Shown piece by piece: positions 42,342 to 50,170 of a stretch of 64,000 nt of DNA; position 1 is the stretch's first letter; the number at the start of each line of letters is the position of its first letter. The translations under genes were made by a program, and so were the position numbers. The notes beneath the pieces were generated by a model that worked only from the letters and a program-made list of their open reading frames with translations, made no database searches and was not told the DNA's origin. Source of the stretch: Halosimplex amylolyticum (GTDB lineage Archaea > Halobacteriota > Halobacteria > Halobacteriales > Haloarculaceae); NCBI RefSeq assembly GCF_051414035.1, contig NZ_JBLKNW010000002.1, positions 310,001-374,000 on the forward strand, given 5' to 3'.

Positions 42342-43643
42342 ATGTCAGACCGGCAGCGCCGTCCCGACGCCGTCGTCGTCCCCGCCGACCACGGCGGGAG
42401 CAGCCTCGCCTGCATCCGGTCGCTGAGCCGCCTCGGCCTCTCCGTGATCGGCGTCGCGTCGAGCGAGTCCGCCCCGGCGCTCGCCTCCAGGCACTGCGAC
42501 GAGAGCCGTGTCGCGCCCTCGCCGGGGACCGACCTCGACGGCTACCGGGACGCCCTCCTCGACCTCGCCGACCGACCGGACGTGCGGACGCTCGTCCCGC
42601 TGTACGAACCCGACATCTACGCGCTCGCCAGCGACCGAGCGGCGCTCGCTGACCGCGTGGCGACGCCGTGGGTCGACGGCGACCGCCTCCGCCGCGCCCA
42701 GGACCGCCGCGAACTGTTCGCGATCGCGGAGTCGGCGGACGTACCCGTGCCGGAGACGTCGCTCCTGCGCGAGCGCGAGGACTGGTCGGGCCGCGCGGTG
42801 GTCAAACCGCGCTACACCTTCGTGATCGAGGACGGCGGCGTCGCCTATCCCGAGGTGCGCGTCACCGACCCCGGCGAGCGACCGGACGTCGAGGCGCTCG
42901 TCGACGAGATGGGCCACGAACCGATCGTGCAGTCGCACGTCCCGGACGGCGGCGAGTACGGCTTCTTCGCCGTCTGCGACGAGGGGGACCCGGTCCGCAC
43001 CTTCCAGCACCGGCGCGTCCGCAGTTACAGCTACGACGGCGGTGCGAGCGTCTACCGCGAGGCCGTGGACGTCCCCGAGCTGGCCGCGGCCGGCCGGCGC
43101 CTGCTCGCCGCCCTGGACTGGCACGGTCCGGCGATGGTCGAGTTCCGGCGCGACCGGCGCGACGGCCGCTTCAAGCTGCTCGAAGTCAACCCGCGGTTCT
43201 GGGGCTCGCTCCCGCTCGCCGTCGCTGCGGGCGTCGACTTCCCCGCCGTCTACTACCGGCTCGGGACCGGCGACTCCGACGGCGACCGCTCTGCCGAAGA
43301 CGGCGACCGCTCTGCCGGAGACGGCGACCGCTCTGCCGGCAACTCCGCAGACGGGCGTACCGACGGCGGTCCCACCGACGGGCGAATCGACGACCCGCCG
43401 TCCGGCGACGGCCGCGCCGACTACGAGACGGGCGTCGGCTGTCACACGCTCCGGGGCGAGGCGAGCTACCTCCACAGCGTCCTCCGACACGACCACGACC
43501 ACGCCGAGCGGCCGTCGCTGGCGCGGGCCGTCGCGTCGGTGGCCCTGTCGGTCGTCCGCCAGCCCAACTTCGACTACCTCGCCGCCGACGACCCGGCCCC
43601 CTTCCTGCGCGACGTCGCCAACCACGCGCTCGGCGACCGGTAG
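42342..43643 (+). CDS. ATP-grasp enzyme (carboxylate-amine ligase-like)
   Basis: 433 aa. A pre-ATP-grasp Rossmann-like domain (1-115) has PDAVVVPADHGGSSLACIRS. The ATP-grasp region has RAVVKPRYTFVIED, FQHRRVRSYSYDGG and FKLLEVNPRFWGSLPLAVAA (metal-binding Glu/Asn). Three 7-residue repeats (GDRSAED type) form an insert around residues 313-333, then a C-terminal helical part. The enzyme should join a carboxylate to an amine using ATP, perhaps adding an amino acid to a uronic acid. Leaderless start under a box A; last gene of the glycan locus proper. Confidence 0.88.
   Translation: MSDRQRRPDAVVVPADHGGSSLACIRSLSRLGLSVIGVASSESAPALASRHCDESRVAPSPGTDLDGYRDALLDLADRPDVRTLVPLYEPDIYALASDRAALADRVATPWVDGDRLRRAQDRRELFAIAESADVPVPETSLLREREDWSGRAVVKPRYTFVIEDGGVAYPEVRVTDPGERPDVEALVDEMGHEPIVQSHVPDGGEYGFFAVCDEGDPVRTFQHRRVRSYSYDGGASVYREAVDVPELAAAGRRLLAALDWHGPAMVEFRRDRRDGRFKLLEVNPRFWGSLPLAVAAGVDFPAVYYRLGTGDSDGDRSAEDGDRSAGDGDRSAGNSADGRTDGGPTDGRIDDPPSGDGRADYETGVGCHTLRGEASYLHSVLRHDHDHAERPSLARAVASVALSVVRQPNFDYLAADDPAPFLRDVANHALGDR
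43278..43340 (+). repeat. Three 21-bp coding repeats in the ATP-grasp gene
   Basis: Three near-identical 21-bp units starting GACGGCGACCGCTCTGCCG encode an acidic surface insert. Recent expansion is likely because synonymous positions match. Confidence 0.9.
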
Positions 43644-43740
43644 TCTCACGCCGGCGGTCGTCGTTCCGTCGGCTCGCGGTTCGTGGACGCGTGTCGGGAG
43701 AAAGGAGCGGTGGGGCGCTCTCGGGTTCGGTGTCCGCCGG

Positions 43741-43935
43741 TCACCGCGGCCGGGACCGCTCGGGTTTGTCGTCGCGAACGCGTGAAATCTCGATCTCCCA
43801 GCACCCCAGTCCGTCGGCCACGACCGCATGAGGGTCGTCCAGGTCGACGCCGGCGCGCTCGGCTGAACGGACGAGCGCGCCCAGCGCCGCCTCGAACTCC
43901 TGCCGGTTCTCCGCCATCGCGTTCCGGGATTGCAT
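43741..43935 (-). CDS. Small acidic protein (64 aa), box B-controlled
   Basis: 64 aa. It begins MQSRNAMAENRQEFEAALGA, contains AERAGVDLDDPHAVVADGLG and WEIEISRV, and has normal acidic haloarchaeal composition. No known domain is recognised. The ATG at 43935 lies about 30 nt below a TATA-like element (43962-43968). A box B copy lies directly upstream of that. It is convergent with the ATP-grasp gene. An alternative start is Met7. Function unknown. Confidence 0.7.
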   Translation of the reverse strand: MQSRNAMAENRQEFEAALGALVRSAERAGVDLDDPHAVVADGLGCWEIEISRVRDDKPERSRPR

Positions 43936-43961
43936 ACCGCTTCGAAGGCCTCACGACGGGA

Positions 43962-44000
43962 TAAAACGGTCCGACCGTCTCGACCGTTGCGTACTGTTTC
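43962..44000 (-). promoter_or_regulatory. Box B promoter of the 64-aa protein
   Basis: Box B (43977-44000, GTCTCGACCGTTGCGTACTG then TTTC) lies just above the TATA-like GATAAAA (43961-43967). Its proximal edge is 42 nt from the ATG. Confidence 0.5.
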
Positions 44001-44101
44001 ACCCCCCGAAAACGGGAGAATAGCGGCGCTTACGCTATCGGTCCCGAATACGGGTGAGGGGCCCACCCGGGACGCTCCGTTGTGCATGCCACTCGATGGC
44101 A

Positions 44102-44121
44102 CGATACGTGCCGCGTAATAA
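44102..44121 (+). promoter_or_regulatory. Box A promoter of the lipoprotein gene
   Basis: Reads CGATACG-N6-GTAATAA. The ATG at 44148 is exactly 30 nt from the centre, which decides between this start and an in-frame GTG at 44082. Confidence 0.55.
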
Positions 44122-44147
44122 TGATCCACGCCGGGCTACGAGGGTCC

Positions 44148-44864
44148 ATGCGAAACCGAATACTGACGGTCGTAGCGATCACCTGTCTCGTCGCCCTCGC
44201 CGGCTGCGGCACGGGACTGGGCGCCGACGAAGCGACGCCTGACGGGGGATCGACGCCCGCTGAAACCGACGCGGCCGACGCCGACGCGGCAGCGACTAGC
44301 ACCGACGCGGCAACGAACGACACGGACGCGACCGACGCCGGAACGGACGAGAGCGCGACGGCCTCTGCGAGCGCGACGGCCTCGGCGACCGCGACCCCGA
44401 CCGATACGGAGGCGACCACGACGGACTCGGAGACGTCGGAGTCGTGGACGCACCCGGAACTCCCCAACAAGCCGATGGAAGACAAGACCAACGCGTCGTC
44501 GACGCCCCGCATCTCGTCCGTCGAGGTCGTGAACACGGTCGCGTCGGAGAACGGCTCCGGCTACTCTAACTTCGATCTGGAGATCCACGCGAACACCAGC
44601 ATGTCCCGCGTCGACCCCGCGAGCCACGGAACCGTCGACGGTGAACCCTACTTCCTCGTCTACGTGAACGGCCAGCTCCTCGAGCGCTCGAAGTACGTCG
44701 TCCAGGACGAGAACGGGACCTTCGGGATCACCATGCGGAAAGACGGTGGTTTCGACCGCTTCGACGCCGGCGAACTCGCCCTCACCGTCAAGCTCGTCGA
44801 CCGCGACAGCGAGTACGACGACGTCTACGGCGTCTGGAACGGATCGGTGCGGTACGCGCCCTGA
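44148..44864 (+). CDS. Predicted lipoprotein, Thr/Ala/Asp-rich linker
   Basis: 238 aa. Signal peptide MRNRILTVVAITCLVALAGC with lipobox Cys20; Sec-type, since no twin Arg is present. A low-complexity Thr/Ala/Asp linker (about 25-100) carries potential O-glycosylation sites. A compact beta-rich domain follows (about 120-238, RISSVEVVNTVASENGSGYS). Several N-x-S/T sequons are present. No known domain is recognised. The box A promoter places it in the same regulon as the glycan genes; it may be a substrate or an accessory surface protein. Confidence 0.8.
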   Translation: MRNRILTVVAITCLVALAGCGTGLGADEATPDGGSTPAETDAADADAAATSTDAATNDTDATDAGTDESATASASATASATATPTDTEATTTDSETSESWTHPELPNKPMEDKTNASSTPRISSVEVVNTVASENGSGYSNFDLEIHANTSMSRVDPASHGTVDGEPYFLVYVNGQLLERSKYVVQDENGTFGITMRKDGGFDRFDAGELALTVKLVDRDSEYDDVYGVWNGSVRYAP

Positions 44865-44910
44865 GAAGCGTCGGGCGTTCGGTCGATCGACCGCCGTCGC
44901 GCCGCGTCCG

Positions 44911-45084
44911 CTACGCGTGGACGAGGTCGCGGCACTCGGTGCAGACGGCGAGCTGTCCCCACTCTTCTCCGGTCTCGTACTCGATGACGACGTTCGACCG
45001 CGGGAGGGGCGTCCCGCAGTCCGGGCAGGTGCCGACGTGGCTGGCGGGTTCCTCGGACGGGTCTGCGTCGGTCGGGGTGGGCAT
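44911..45084 (-). CDS. Small zinc-ribbon protein (57 aa)
   Basis: 57 aa from ATG 45084. Two Cys pairs, CPDCGTPLPRS and CTECRDLVHA, form a probable zinc ribbon. Small haloarchaeal zinc-finger proteins of this kind are common and mostly uncharacterised. The start is exactly 30 nt from the centre of a box A copy. A much longer frame reading upstream is a shadow. Function unknown. Confidence 0.8.
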   Translation of the reverse strand: MPTPTDADPSEEPASHVGTCPDCGTPLPRSNVVIEYETGEEWGQLAVCTECRDLVHA

Positions 45085-45110
45085 ACGCGGACGTAGCCCT
45101 CTAGACGCTA

Positions 45111-45130
45111 TTGTTACCGTGACGGTAAGC
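45111..45130 (-). promoter_or_regulatory. Box A promoter of the zinc-ribbon gene
   Basis: Minus strand reads GCTTACC-N6-GTAACAA. The ATG at 45084 is 30 nt from the centre. Confidence 0.6.
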
Positions 45131-45167
45131 GTCGGAGACGGTCGGAACGGTCGGGGCCACTGACGGG

Positions 45168-47192
45168 TCAGCCCGACCGGAACAGCGCCATCAGGAGCTT
45201 CCGCTGGGCCTCGCGGACGTGGTTCGCGAAGGTCGGCTGGGTGATGTCGAGCGTGGCCGCGATGTCGCTGCCGGTCTGGCGCCGCGGCGACTCGAAGTAC
45301 CCCCCGTAATGAGCGGCCTGGAGCGCCTCGTACTGCCGGTCGGTGAGCCGCGACTCGATCCTCCGGCGGAAGCGCCGGTCCGCCTCGACCGGCGTCTCGC
45401 GGACCCGCCGGGCAAGCAGGACGGTCTCGGGGTAGTGCTCCCGGACGTCGTCGACGAACTCGCGGACGTCGACACTCCGGGCGACGGTGACGATTGCGCG
45501 GACGCCCTCGCCGGTCGTCTCCGCGTCGGTGACGACCGCGCCCAGCGACGCGAGCGTTCCCGGCACCGTCTCGTCCTCGGCGATCACCTCCACGAGCGCG
45601 CCGTCGTCGCGGTCGGCGAGGTGTCTGGCCTCGGCGACGCCGTCGACGTCCCTCGCGGTCGCGACGACCCGGTCGCCGGGCGCGTCGACGGTGACGAACA
45701 GACGAGTGTATCCGCTCCGGTTCGGCGCGGCGTTCTCGAAGCGAACCGGGGCGTCGATCGCGGCGGCCAGTTCCGCGAGGAACGAGTTCGGGGCCGGCAC
45801 CGATAGCTCGAGCTCGACGGTCGTGTTCCCGAGCGCGAGCGCCCGCAGTTCGACCGCCGTCAGCGCGTACGCGGCGACGCGACCCAGGTGCTCGACGAGC
45901 GCGCGGATCGGTCCGTCGAGCGCGCCGACCGCTCGCCCGTAGACCGCGAGCACGCCGTGCGTGCCCTCGTCGCCGCCGATCGGGACCGCGAGGGCCGATC
46001 GGAGCCCCGCGTCGAGCGCGGCCCGCCGCCAGTCGGCCGGCGCGGATCCGGCCGCGAGGTCCCGCTCCGCGACGACGCTCCGTTCGGTGAGGGCCCGCGC
46101 TGCCGGCGGCCCCGACTCGTCGCCCAGTTCGAACGTCACGGCCGACGGATACGCCTCGCCGTCGCCCACGACTGCCGCGGGGACGAGTTCGCTCCCGCCG
46201 GGCGAGACGGTGCCGAACCAGGCGAGCGCGATCGGCTCCGCGGCCGCGAGTTCGGTACAGACCGCCTGCCGGACCGCCTGGGTCGAGTCGGCCGCCAGCA
46301 CGCGCTCCTCGGCGCGCCGTTCCGTCGCCGTCGCGGCCGCGAGACGGTCGACCTCGGCGCGATACCGGCGGTTCTGCTCCCGAAATCGACCGAGGGCTCG
46401 GCCGGCGGCGAGTCGATCGAGCGCGAGCGAACCCGTCGTCGCGACGAGCGAGAGACCCGTCAGCAGGTCGGGGGTCACGTCGCCCTGGTCGCGGACGCCG
46501 GCGACTAGCACCCCGTGGTCCCCCATGGGGACGGCGAGGCCGCCCGCGTACGGCCGGTCGGGCAGGGCGTTCAGTGGGACCGCGTCGGGGCCGACGACGC
46601 GGCGTTCGCCGGTCCGGTCGGCGGCCCTGACGACCGGCTCGGCATCGTCGTCGACCGACGGGTCGACGGGTCCGAGCGGTGCCGACGCCCCGTCGCGGAG
46701 GTAACAGCCGAGTTCGAGCCACGGGACACCGCTGGCGGCCGCGACGATCCGGTCGACGACGTCGCGGGGCGAGTCCGCGCTCGCGACGCCGTCGTCGGGG
46801 TCGGTCGCGGCCCGGACCAGTCGCCGCACCTGCGCCGCGCGCGTCTCGTCGGTGAACAGGACGACGACGCCGCCGACGGCCGGTTCGGCGGTGAAATCGA
46901 ACAGCGTCGCGGCGACGGCGGCGCCGTCCGAGCGACCGGCCGGACGGGCGGTGACGCGCGCCTCGGTCCCGTCGCCGTCGACGAGCGACGCGAACGCGTC
47001 GGCGAGGACCGGACCGTCGGCCGGGGCCACCAGCCGACCGACGTCGTCGAGCGGTGTCGCGGGAGAGACGCCGGCGACGGCCGCGGCGGCGGGGCTGACG
47101 TAGCGCGTCTCGCCCGCCGGGTCCAGCAGGGCGACCGGCAGTCGCTCGACCAGCCGCTCGAACGCGTCGACAGTGTCGGGACGGAGCGTCAT
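45168..47192 (-). CDS. PAS/GAF/bacterio-opsin-activator HTH regulator
   Basis: 674 aa from ATG 47192. A PAS domain (about 5-115, TVDAFERLVERLPVALLDPA) is followed by two GAF-like regions (about 130-430). A Bat-type sensor region then leads to a C-terminal HTH (about 610-670) with LTDRQYEALQAAHYGGYFES and DIAATLDITQPTFANHVREA. Related proteins sense redox, light or ligands and activate target promoters. Its own promoter is a box A copy, so it is the best candidate in the window for the box A-binding regulator, with autoregulation. The start is set by the ATGA overlap with a 16-codon leader ORF. Confidence 0.92.
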   Translation of the reverse strand: MTLRPDTVDAFERLVERLPVALLDPAGETRYVSPAAAAVAGVSPATPLDDVGRLVAPADGPVLADAFASLVDGDGTEARVTARPAGRSDGAAVAATLFDFTAEPAVGGVVVLFTDETRAAQVRRLVRAATDPDDGVASADSPRDVVDRIVAAASGVPWLELGCYLRDGASAPLGPVDPSVDDDAEPVVRAADRTGERRVVGPDAVPLNALPDRPYAGGLAVPMGDHGVLVAGVRDQGDVTPDLLTGLSLVATTGSLALDRLAAGRALGRFREQNRRYRAEVDRLAAATATERRAEERVLAADSTQAVRQAVCTELAAAEPIALAWFGTVSPGGSELVPAAVVGDGEAYPSAVTFELGDESGPPAARALTERSVVAERDLAAGSAPADWRRAALDAGLRSALAVPIGGDEGTHGVLAVYGRAVGALDGPIRALVEHLGRVAAYALTAVELRALALGNTTVELELSVPAPNSFLAELAAAIDAPVRFENAAPNRSGYTRLFVTVDAPGDRVVATARDVDGVAEARHLADRDDGALVEVIAEDETVPGTLASLGAVVTDAETTGEGVRAIVTVARSVDVREFVDDVREHYPETVLLARRVRETPVEADRRFRRRIESRLTDRQYEALQAAHYGGYFESPRRQTGSDIAATLDITQPTFANHVREAQRKLLMALFRSG

Positions 47193-47239
47193 CGCCACTC
47201 CAGCGGGGCCGGTCGGCGCGTGTTCGGACGTCGCTCCAT
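47189..47239 (-). CDS. Leader ORF (16 aa) before the HTH regulator
   Basis: ATG 31 nt from the centre of the box A at 47267-47286. The product is MERRPNTRRPAPLEWR. Its TGA (47191-47189) overlaps the regulator's ATG (47192-47190) as ATGA. One of the clearest leader cases. Confidence 0.5.
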   Translation of the reverse strand: MERRPNTRRPAPLEWR

Positions 47240-47266
47240 CTACCCGCTGGAGTGGCCCGTCCGCCG

Positions 47267-47286
47267 TTATTATCGGTGCGGTAGCG
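47267..47286 (-). promoter_or_regulatory. Box A promoter of the HTH regulator
   Basis: Minus strand reads CGCTACC-N6-ATAATAA. It lies only 2 bp from the divergent copy at 47289-47308, so the two genes share one 42-bp control region. Confidence 0.7.
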
Positions 47287-47288
47287 GG

Positions 47289-47308
47289 CCTTACCATCTG
47301 AATAATAA
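47289..47308 (+). promoter_or_regulatory. Box A promoter of the DUF4129-DUF58 operon
   Basis: Reads CCTTACC-N6-ATAATAA. The ATG of a 34-codon leader ORF (47340) is 35 nt from the centre. Confidence 0.65.
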
Positions 47309-47339
47309 ACGGGCGAGACGGCGTGTCCCCGTCCACAGA

Positions 47340-47444
47340 ATGTCGGGAGTGCTCCACAGTACGTCGGCAGTGCGTTCGTTGCGCGGCGGTTGCGCGGTCC
47401 ACGCGGCTCGCCCGCTCGTTCGGTGGAGGGAGCATGGACACTGA
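47340..47444 (+). CDS. Leader ORF (34 aa) overlapping the DUF4129 gene start
   Basis: ATG 35 nt from the box A centre. TGA at 47442-47444 lies 11 nt inside the start of the next gene (47434), so the two overlap. Arg/His-rich. Less tightly abutting than the other leaders. Confidence 0.35.
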   Translation: MSGVLHSTSAVRSLRGGCAVHAARPLVRWREHGH

Positions 47445-48306
47445 ACGACTCTTCAGCGTGGCGGCGGCGGTGGTACTGCTCGCCGGCATCGGGGCGTCGG
47501 CGACGACGCTCCAGTCGACCGTAGAGACCACTCCGGACGACGTCATCGACGTCGACAGCGCGTCGCTCCCGATCTCTTCCGACGACGTCGGCGAGTACGC
47601 CGACCGCCTCGATTCCGACTCGGGATCCGGCGGCGCCGCTCCCGATCAGTCCGGCGATCCGTCCGAACCGAGCGGCGACTCCGGAGACGGGGACGAGAGC
47701 GAGAGCGAGAGCGAGAGCGAAGACGGGGACGAGGGCGAGAGCGGGGACGAGGACGGGGACGGGCAGCTGGGGGGTTCTTCCGAGCCGACGGCGGGTGATC
47801 ACACGGGAGACCGACGGACGCAGGGGCCGGGCGATCTGCCCGGTCGCGACAGGCAGTCCCTGATCGAGTGGCTGCTCTCGCTACTGGGCGCCATCCTGGC
47901 GGCGCTCTTGCGGGCGCTCCCCGTCCTCGTCGCCCTGGGGCTGCTCGCGGTCGTCGTCGCCAACCGCGACCGCATCGCCGCGGCGCTCCGGGAGCGGTTC
48001 GGTCGGGACGACGACCTCCCGGACGAGGCCGGCGGACCGCCGCTCCGGGCCGCTCCGGAAAACGAGGTCGAACGGGCCTGGTACGAGATGGCCGCGCTCG
48101 TCGACGGCGACGGAGTCGAGACGACGAGTCCCCGCGAGTGCGCCCGCCGCGCCGTCGCGGCCGGGGCCGACCGCGCCGCCGTCGAGCGCGTCACCGAGAC
48201 GTTCGAATCGGTCCGCTACGGCCACGCGACGGTCACGCCTGCCCGGCGCGACCGGGCCCTCGACGGGCTCGCGGACGTCCGCTCGCAACTGGGGGTCCGC
48301 TCGTGA
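47434..48306 (+). CDS. DUF4129 domain membrane protein
   Basis: 290 aa. N-terminal hydrophobic segment (about 7-22), a long Asp/Glu/Ser/Gly low-complexity region (about 65-125), one transmembrane helix (about 150-172, LLGAILAALLRALPVLVALG), and a C-terminal cytoplasmic DUF4129 domain (VERAWYEMAALVDGDG, TSPRECARRAVAAG, SVRYGHATV). DUF4129 proteins occur with MoxR ATPases and DUF58 proteins, usually beside transglutaminase-like proteins; the acidic external part here may replace that partner. First gene of a four-gene operon, each overlapping the next by 4 nt. Confidence 0.88.
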   Translation: MDTERLFSVAAAVVLLAGIGASATTLQSTVETTPDDVIDVDSASLPISSDDVGEYADRLDSDSGSGGAAPDQSGDPSEPSGDSGDGDESESESESEDGDEGESGDEDGDGQLGGSSEPTAGDHTGDRRTQGPGDLPGRDRQSLIEWLLSLLGAILAALLRALPVLVALGLLAVVVANRDRIAAALRERFGRDDDLPDEAGGPPLRAAPENEVERAWYEMAALVDGDGVETTSPRECARRAVAAGADRAAVERVTETFESVRYGHATVTPARRDRALDGLADVRSQLGVRS

Positions 48307-48908
48307 ACCGTCGGCGACTCGCGCTCGGCGTCCCCGGCGTCGCCCTCGTGGCGCTCGCGCTCGTCGGGACGGGCCTCGTCGGTGGCCTCGTCCCTGCGGA
48401 GGCGGCCGTCGCCGTCCTCGGGACCGACTACGTCTTCGTCGCACTCATCGGGGGCGGATCCCTCGCGGTCGCGGCGGCCGTCCTCGTCGACGGCGACGAG
48501 GTCGACCAGGCGCGGATGCCCGACCCGGAGTCGGCGACGGCGGTCCCCGCGCCCGGCGACGACCTCGCCGACCGACTCGATAGCTGGCGCGTCGCCGTCC
48601 CCGTCCTGGGCCGGCGGGTCCGGCGCGACGTCCGCGACCGACTCCGCGAGGACGCGGTCACCGCCGTTCGCAGGGCCCGCAACTGCGACGAGGCCGCCGC
48701 CCGTGAACGGGTCGACAGCGGCGCGTGGACCTCTGATTCCCGCGCCGCGGCGTTCCTCGCGTCCGATCGAAGCGCGTCCCTGGGGGACGCCCTCGCCGCT
48801 ACGCTGCGGGGCGAGACGCCCTTCGTCGCCGGCGCTCGCCGGACCGCGGACGCCGTCGCGGACGTCGAACTCGGCGGGACCGAACGCGAACAGGGGGTGA
48901 CCCGGTGA
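48303..48908 (+). CDS. Small membrane protein of the MoxR/DUF58 cluster
   Basis: 201 aa from GTG (GTGA overlap with the upstream stop). Two N-terminal transmembrane helices (about 5-28 and 40-62) precede a cytoplasmic helical domain. I believe it belongs to the haloarchaeal family DUF7269, which is typical of this cluster, but that is from memory. No catalytic motif is visible. Probably a membrane scaffold for the DUF58/MoxR system. Confidence 0.8.
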   Translation: MNRRRLALGVPGVALVALALVGTGLVGGLVPAEAAVAVLGTDYVFVALIGGGSLAVAAAVLVDGDEVDQARMPDPESATAVPAPGDDLADRLDSWRVAVPVLGRRVRRDVRDRLREDAVTAVRRARNCDEAAARERVDSGAWTSDSRAAAFLASDRSASLGDALAATLRGETPFVAGARRTADAVADVELGGTEREQGVTR

Positions 48909-50170
48909 CCGACCGGCGGACCCGTCGGACGGAGCGCTGGCGCGGCGTGATCGGCGTCGCGCTCGTCGCGCTGACGGCCGGCCTGCTCCTGAACCTCCCG
49001 AACGTCGTCCTGCTTTCTGTCGTGGGCGTCGTCTTCGCCGTCTATCCGGCGCTGGCGCGGGAACCCGACCCCGCCCTGTCGCTCGAGCGGCGACTCGACG
49101 ACGAGCGCCCCGGGCAGGGCGACCCGGTCGAGGTGACGGTCGAACTCGCGAACGAGGGCGACGCGACGCTGTTCGACTGCCGGGTCGTCGACGGGGTCCC
49201 CGAGACGCTCCGCGTGACCGACGGCGCGCCGCGCCACGCGGGCGTCCTCCGCCCAGGGGGGTCGCTGACGTTCAGCTACACCGTCCGGGCCGAGCGCGGC
49301 AAGCACCCTTTCGATCCCGCGACGGTCGCCGTGCGCGACCTGGCCGGCGCCCGCGAGGTCGAACAGTCGGTCGCCAGCGAGACCGAGATCGACTGCACCG
49401 TCGCCGACGCGGCCGCTCCGTTGCGGGACCAGACGCTTGCCGACGTGGGCCGCGTCACCGCGGACGACGGCGGGAGCGGCGTCGAGTTCCACCGCACCCG
49501 CGAGTACCAGCGCGGCGACGCGCCGAGCCGTGTCGACTGGAAGCGCTTCGCGCGGACGGGCTCGCTCTCGACCGTCGAGTTCCGCCGCGAACGCGCCGCG
49601 AGCGTCGTTCTCCTGGTCGACGCTCGCGAGCCCGCCTACCGCGGTCGAGCCGGCGAGCCACACGCAGTCGCCTACTCGGTCTCGGGCGCGCGCCAGATCG
49701 CCGCCAGTCTCGTCGGGAGCCGCAACAGAGTCGGCGTCGCGGCGCTCGGGCGTTCGTTCGCCTGGCTCGAACCGGGCGCCGGCCGCTCGCACGTCGACGA
49801 CGTCGAGGCGCTCCTCGCGAGGCACGAGACGCTCTCGCCGACGCCGCCCGACGGCGACTGCTCGCTCGACGACCAGGTCGACCGGCTGCGCGAGCGCCTC
49901 GACGACCGCTCGCAGGTGGTGCTGTTCTCGCCGCTCACCGACGACGCGATCTGCGAGACCGCGCGGTCGCTCGAGACCCGCGGCCACGCGGTGACCGTCG
50001 TCAGCCCGACCGTCACCGACCGCGACGGGCCGGAGCGGCGCCTGGCCGTCGCCGAGCGCCGCCACCGACTCAGCGACCTCCGCAACGCCGGGATCCGGGT
50101 GGTCGAGTGGTCTCCCGGGAACCCGCTGGCTGCCGCCCTCGCCGCGACGGGCGAGGAGGTGGTCGCGTGA
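48905..50170 (+). CDS. DUF58 domain protein
   Basis: 421 aa (GTGA overlap with the upstream gene). Two N-terminal transmembrane helices (about 13-50), a beta-sandwich region (about 60-180), and the DUF58 core with FHRTREYQRGDAPSRVDWKR (about 197-216), followed by a vWA-like fold (SVVLLVDAREPAYRG, though the MIDAS D-x-S-x-S is incomplete). DUF58 proteins work with MoxR AAA ATPases, probably in metal insertion or assembly of surface complexes. The substrate here is unknown; shared promoter type suggests a link to the glycan surface. Confidence 0.92.
   Translation: MTDRRTRRTERWRGVIGVALVALTAGLLLNLPNVVLLSVVGVVFAVYPALAREPDPALSLERRLDDERPGQGDPVEVTVELANEGDATLFDCRVVDGVPETLRVTDGAPRHAGVLRPGGSLTFSYTVRAERGKHPFDPATVAVRDLAGAREVEQSVASETEIDCTVADAAAPLRDQTLADVGRVTADDGGSGVEFHRTREYQRGDAPSRVDWKRFARTGSLSTVEFRRERAASVVLLVDAREPAYRGRAGEPHAVAYSVSGARQIAASLVGSRNRVGVAALGRSFAWLEPGAGRSHVDDVEALLARHETLSPTPPDGDCSLDDQVDRLRERLDDRSQVVLFSPLTDDAICETARSLETRGHAVTVVSPTVTDRDGPERRLAVAERRHRLSDLRNAGIRVVEWSPGNPLAAALAATGEEVVA

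Noticed and set aside
44911..47802. 963-aa minus-strand ORF
   Set aside because: Only its last 57 codons (zinc-ribbon protein) are real; the rest is a frame shadow of the HTH regulator.
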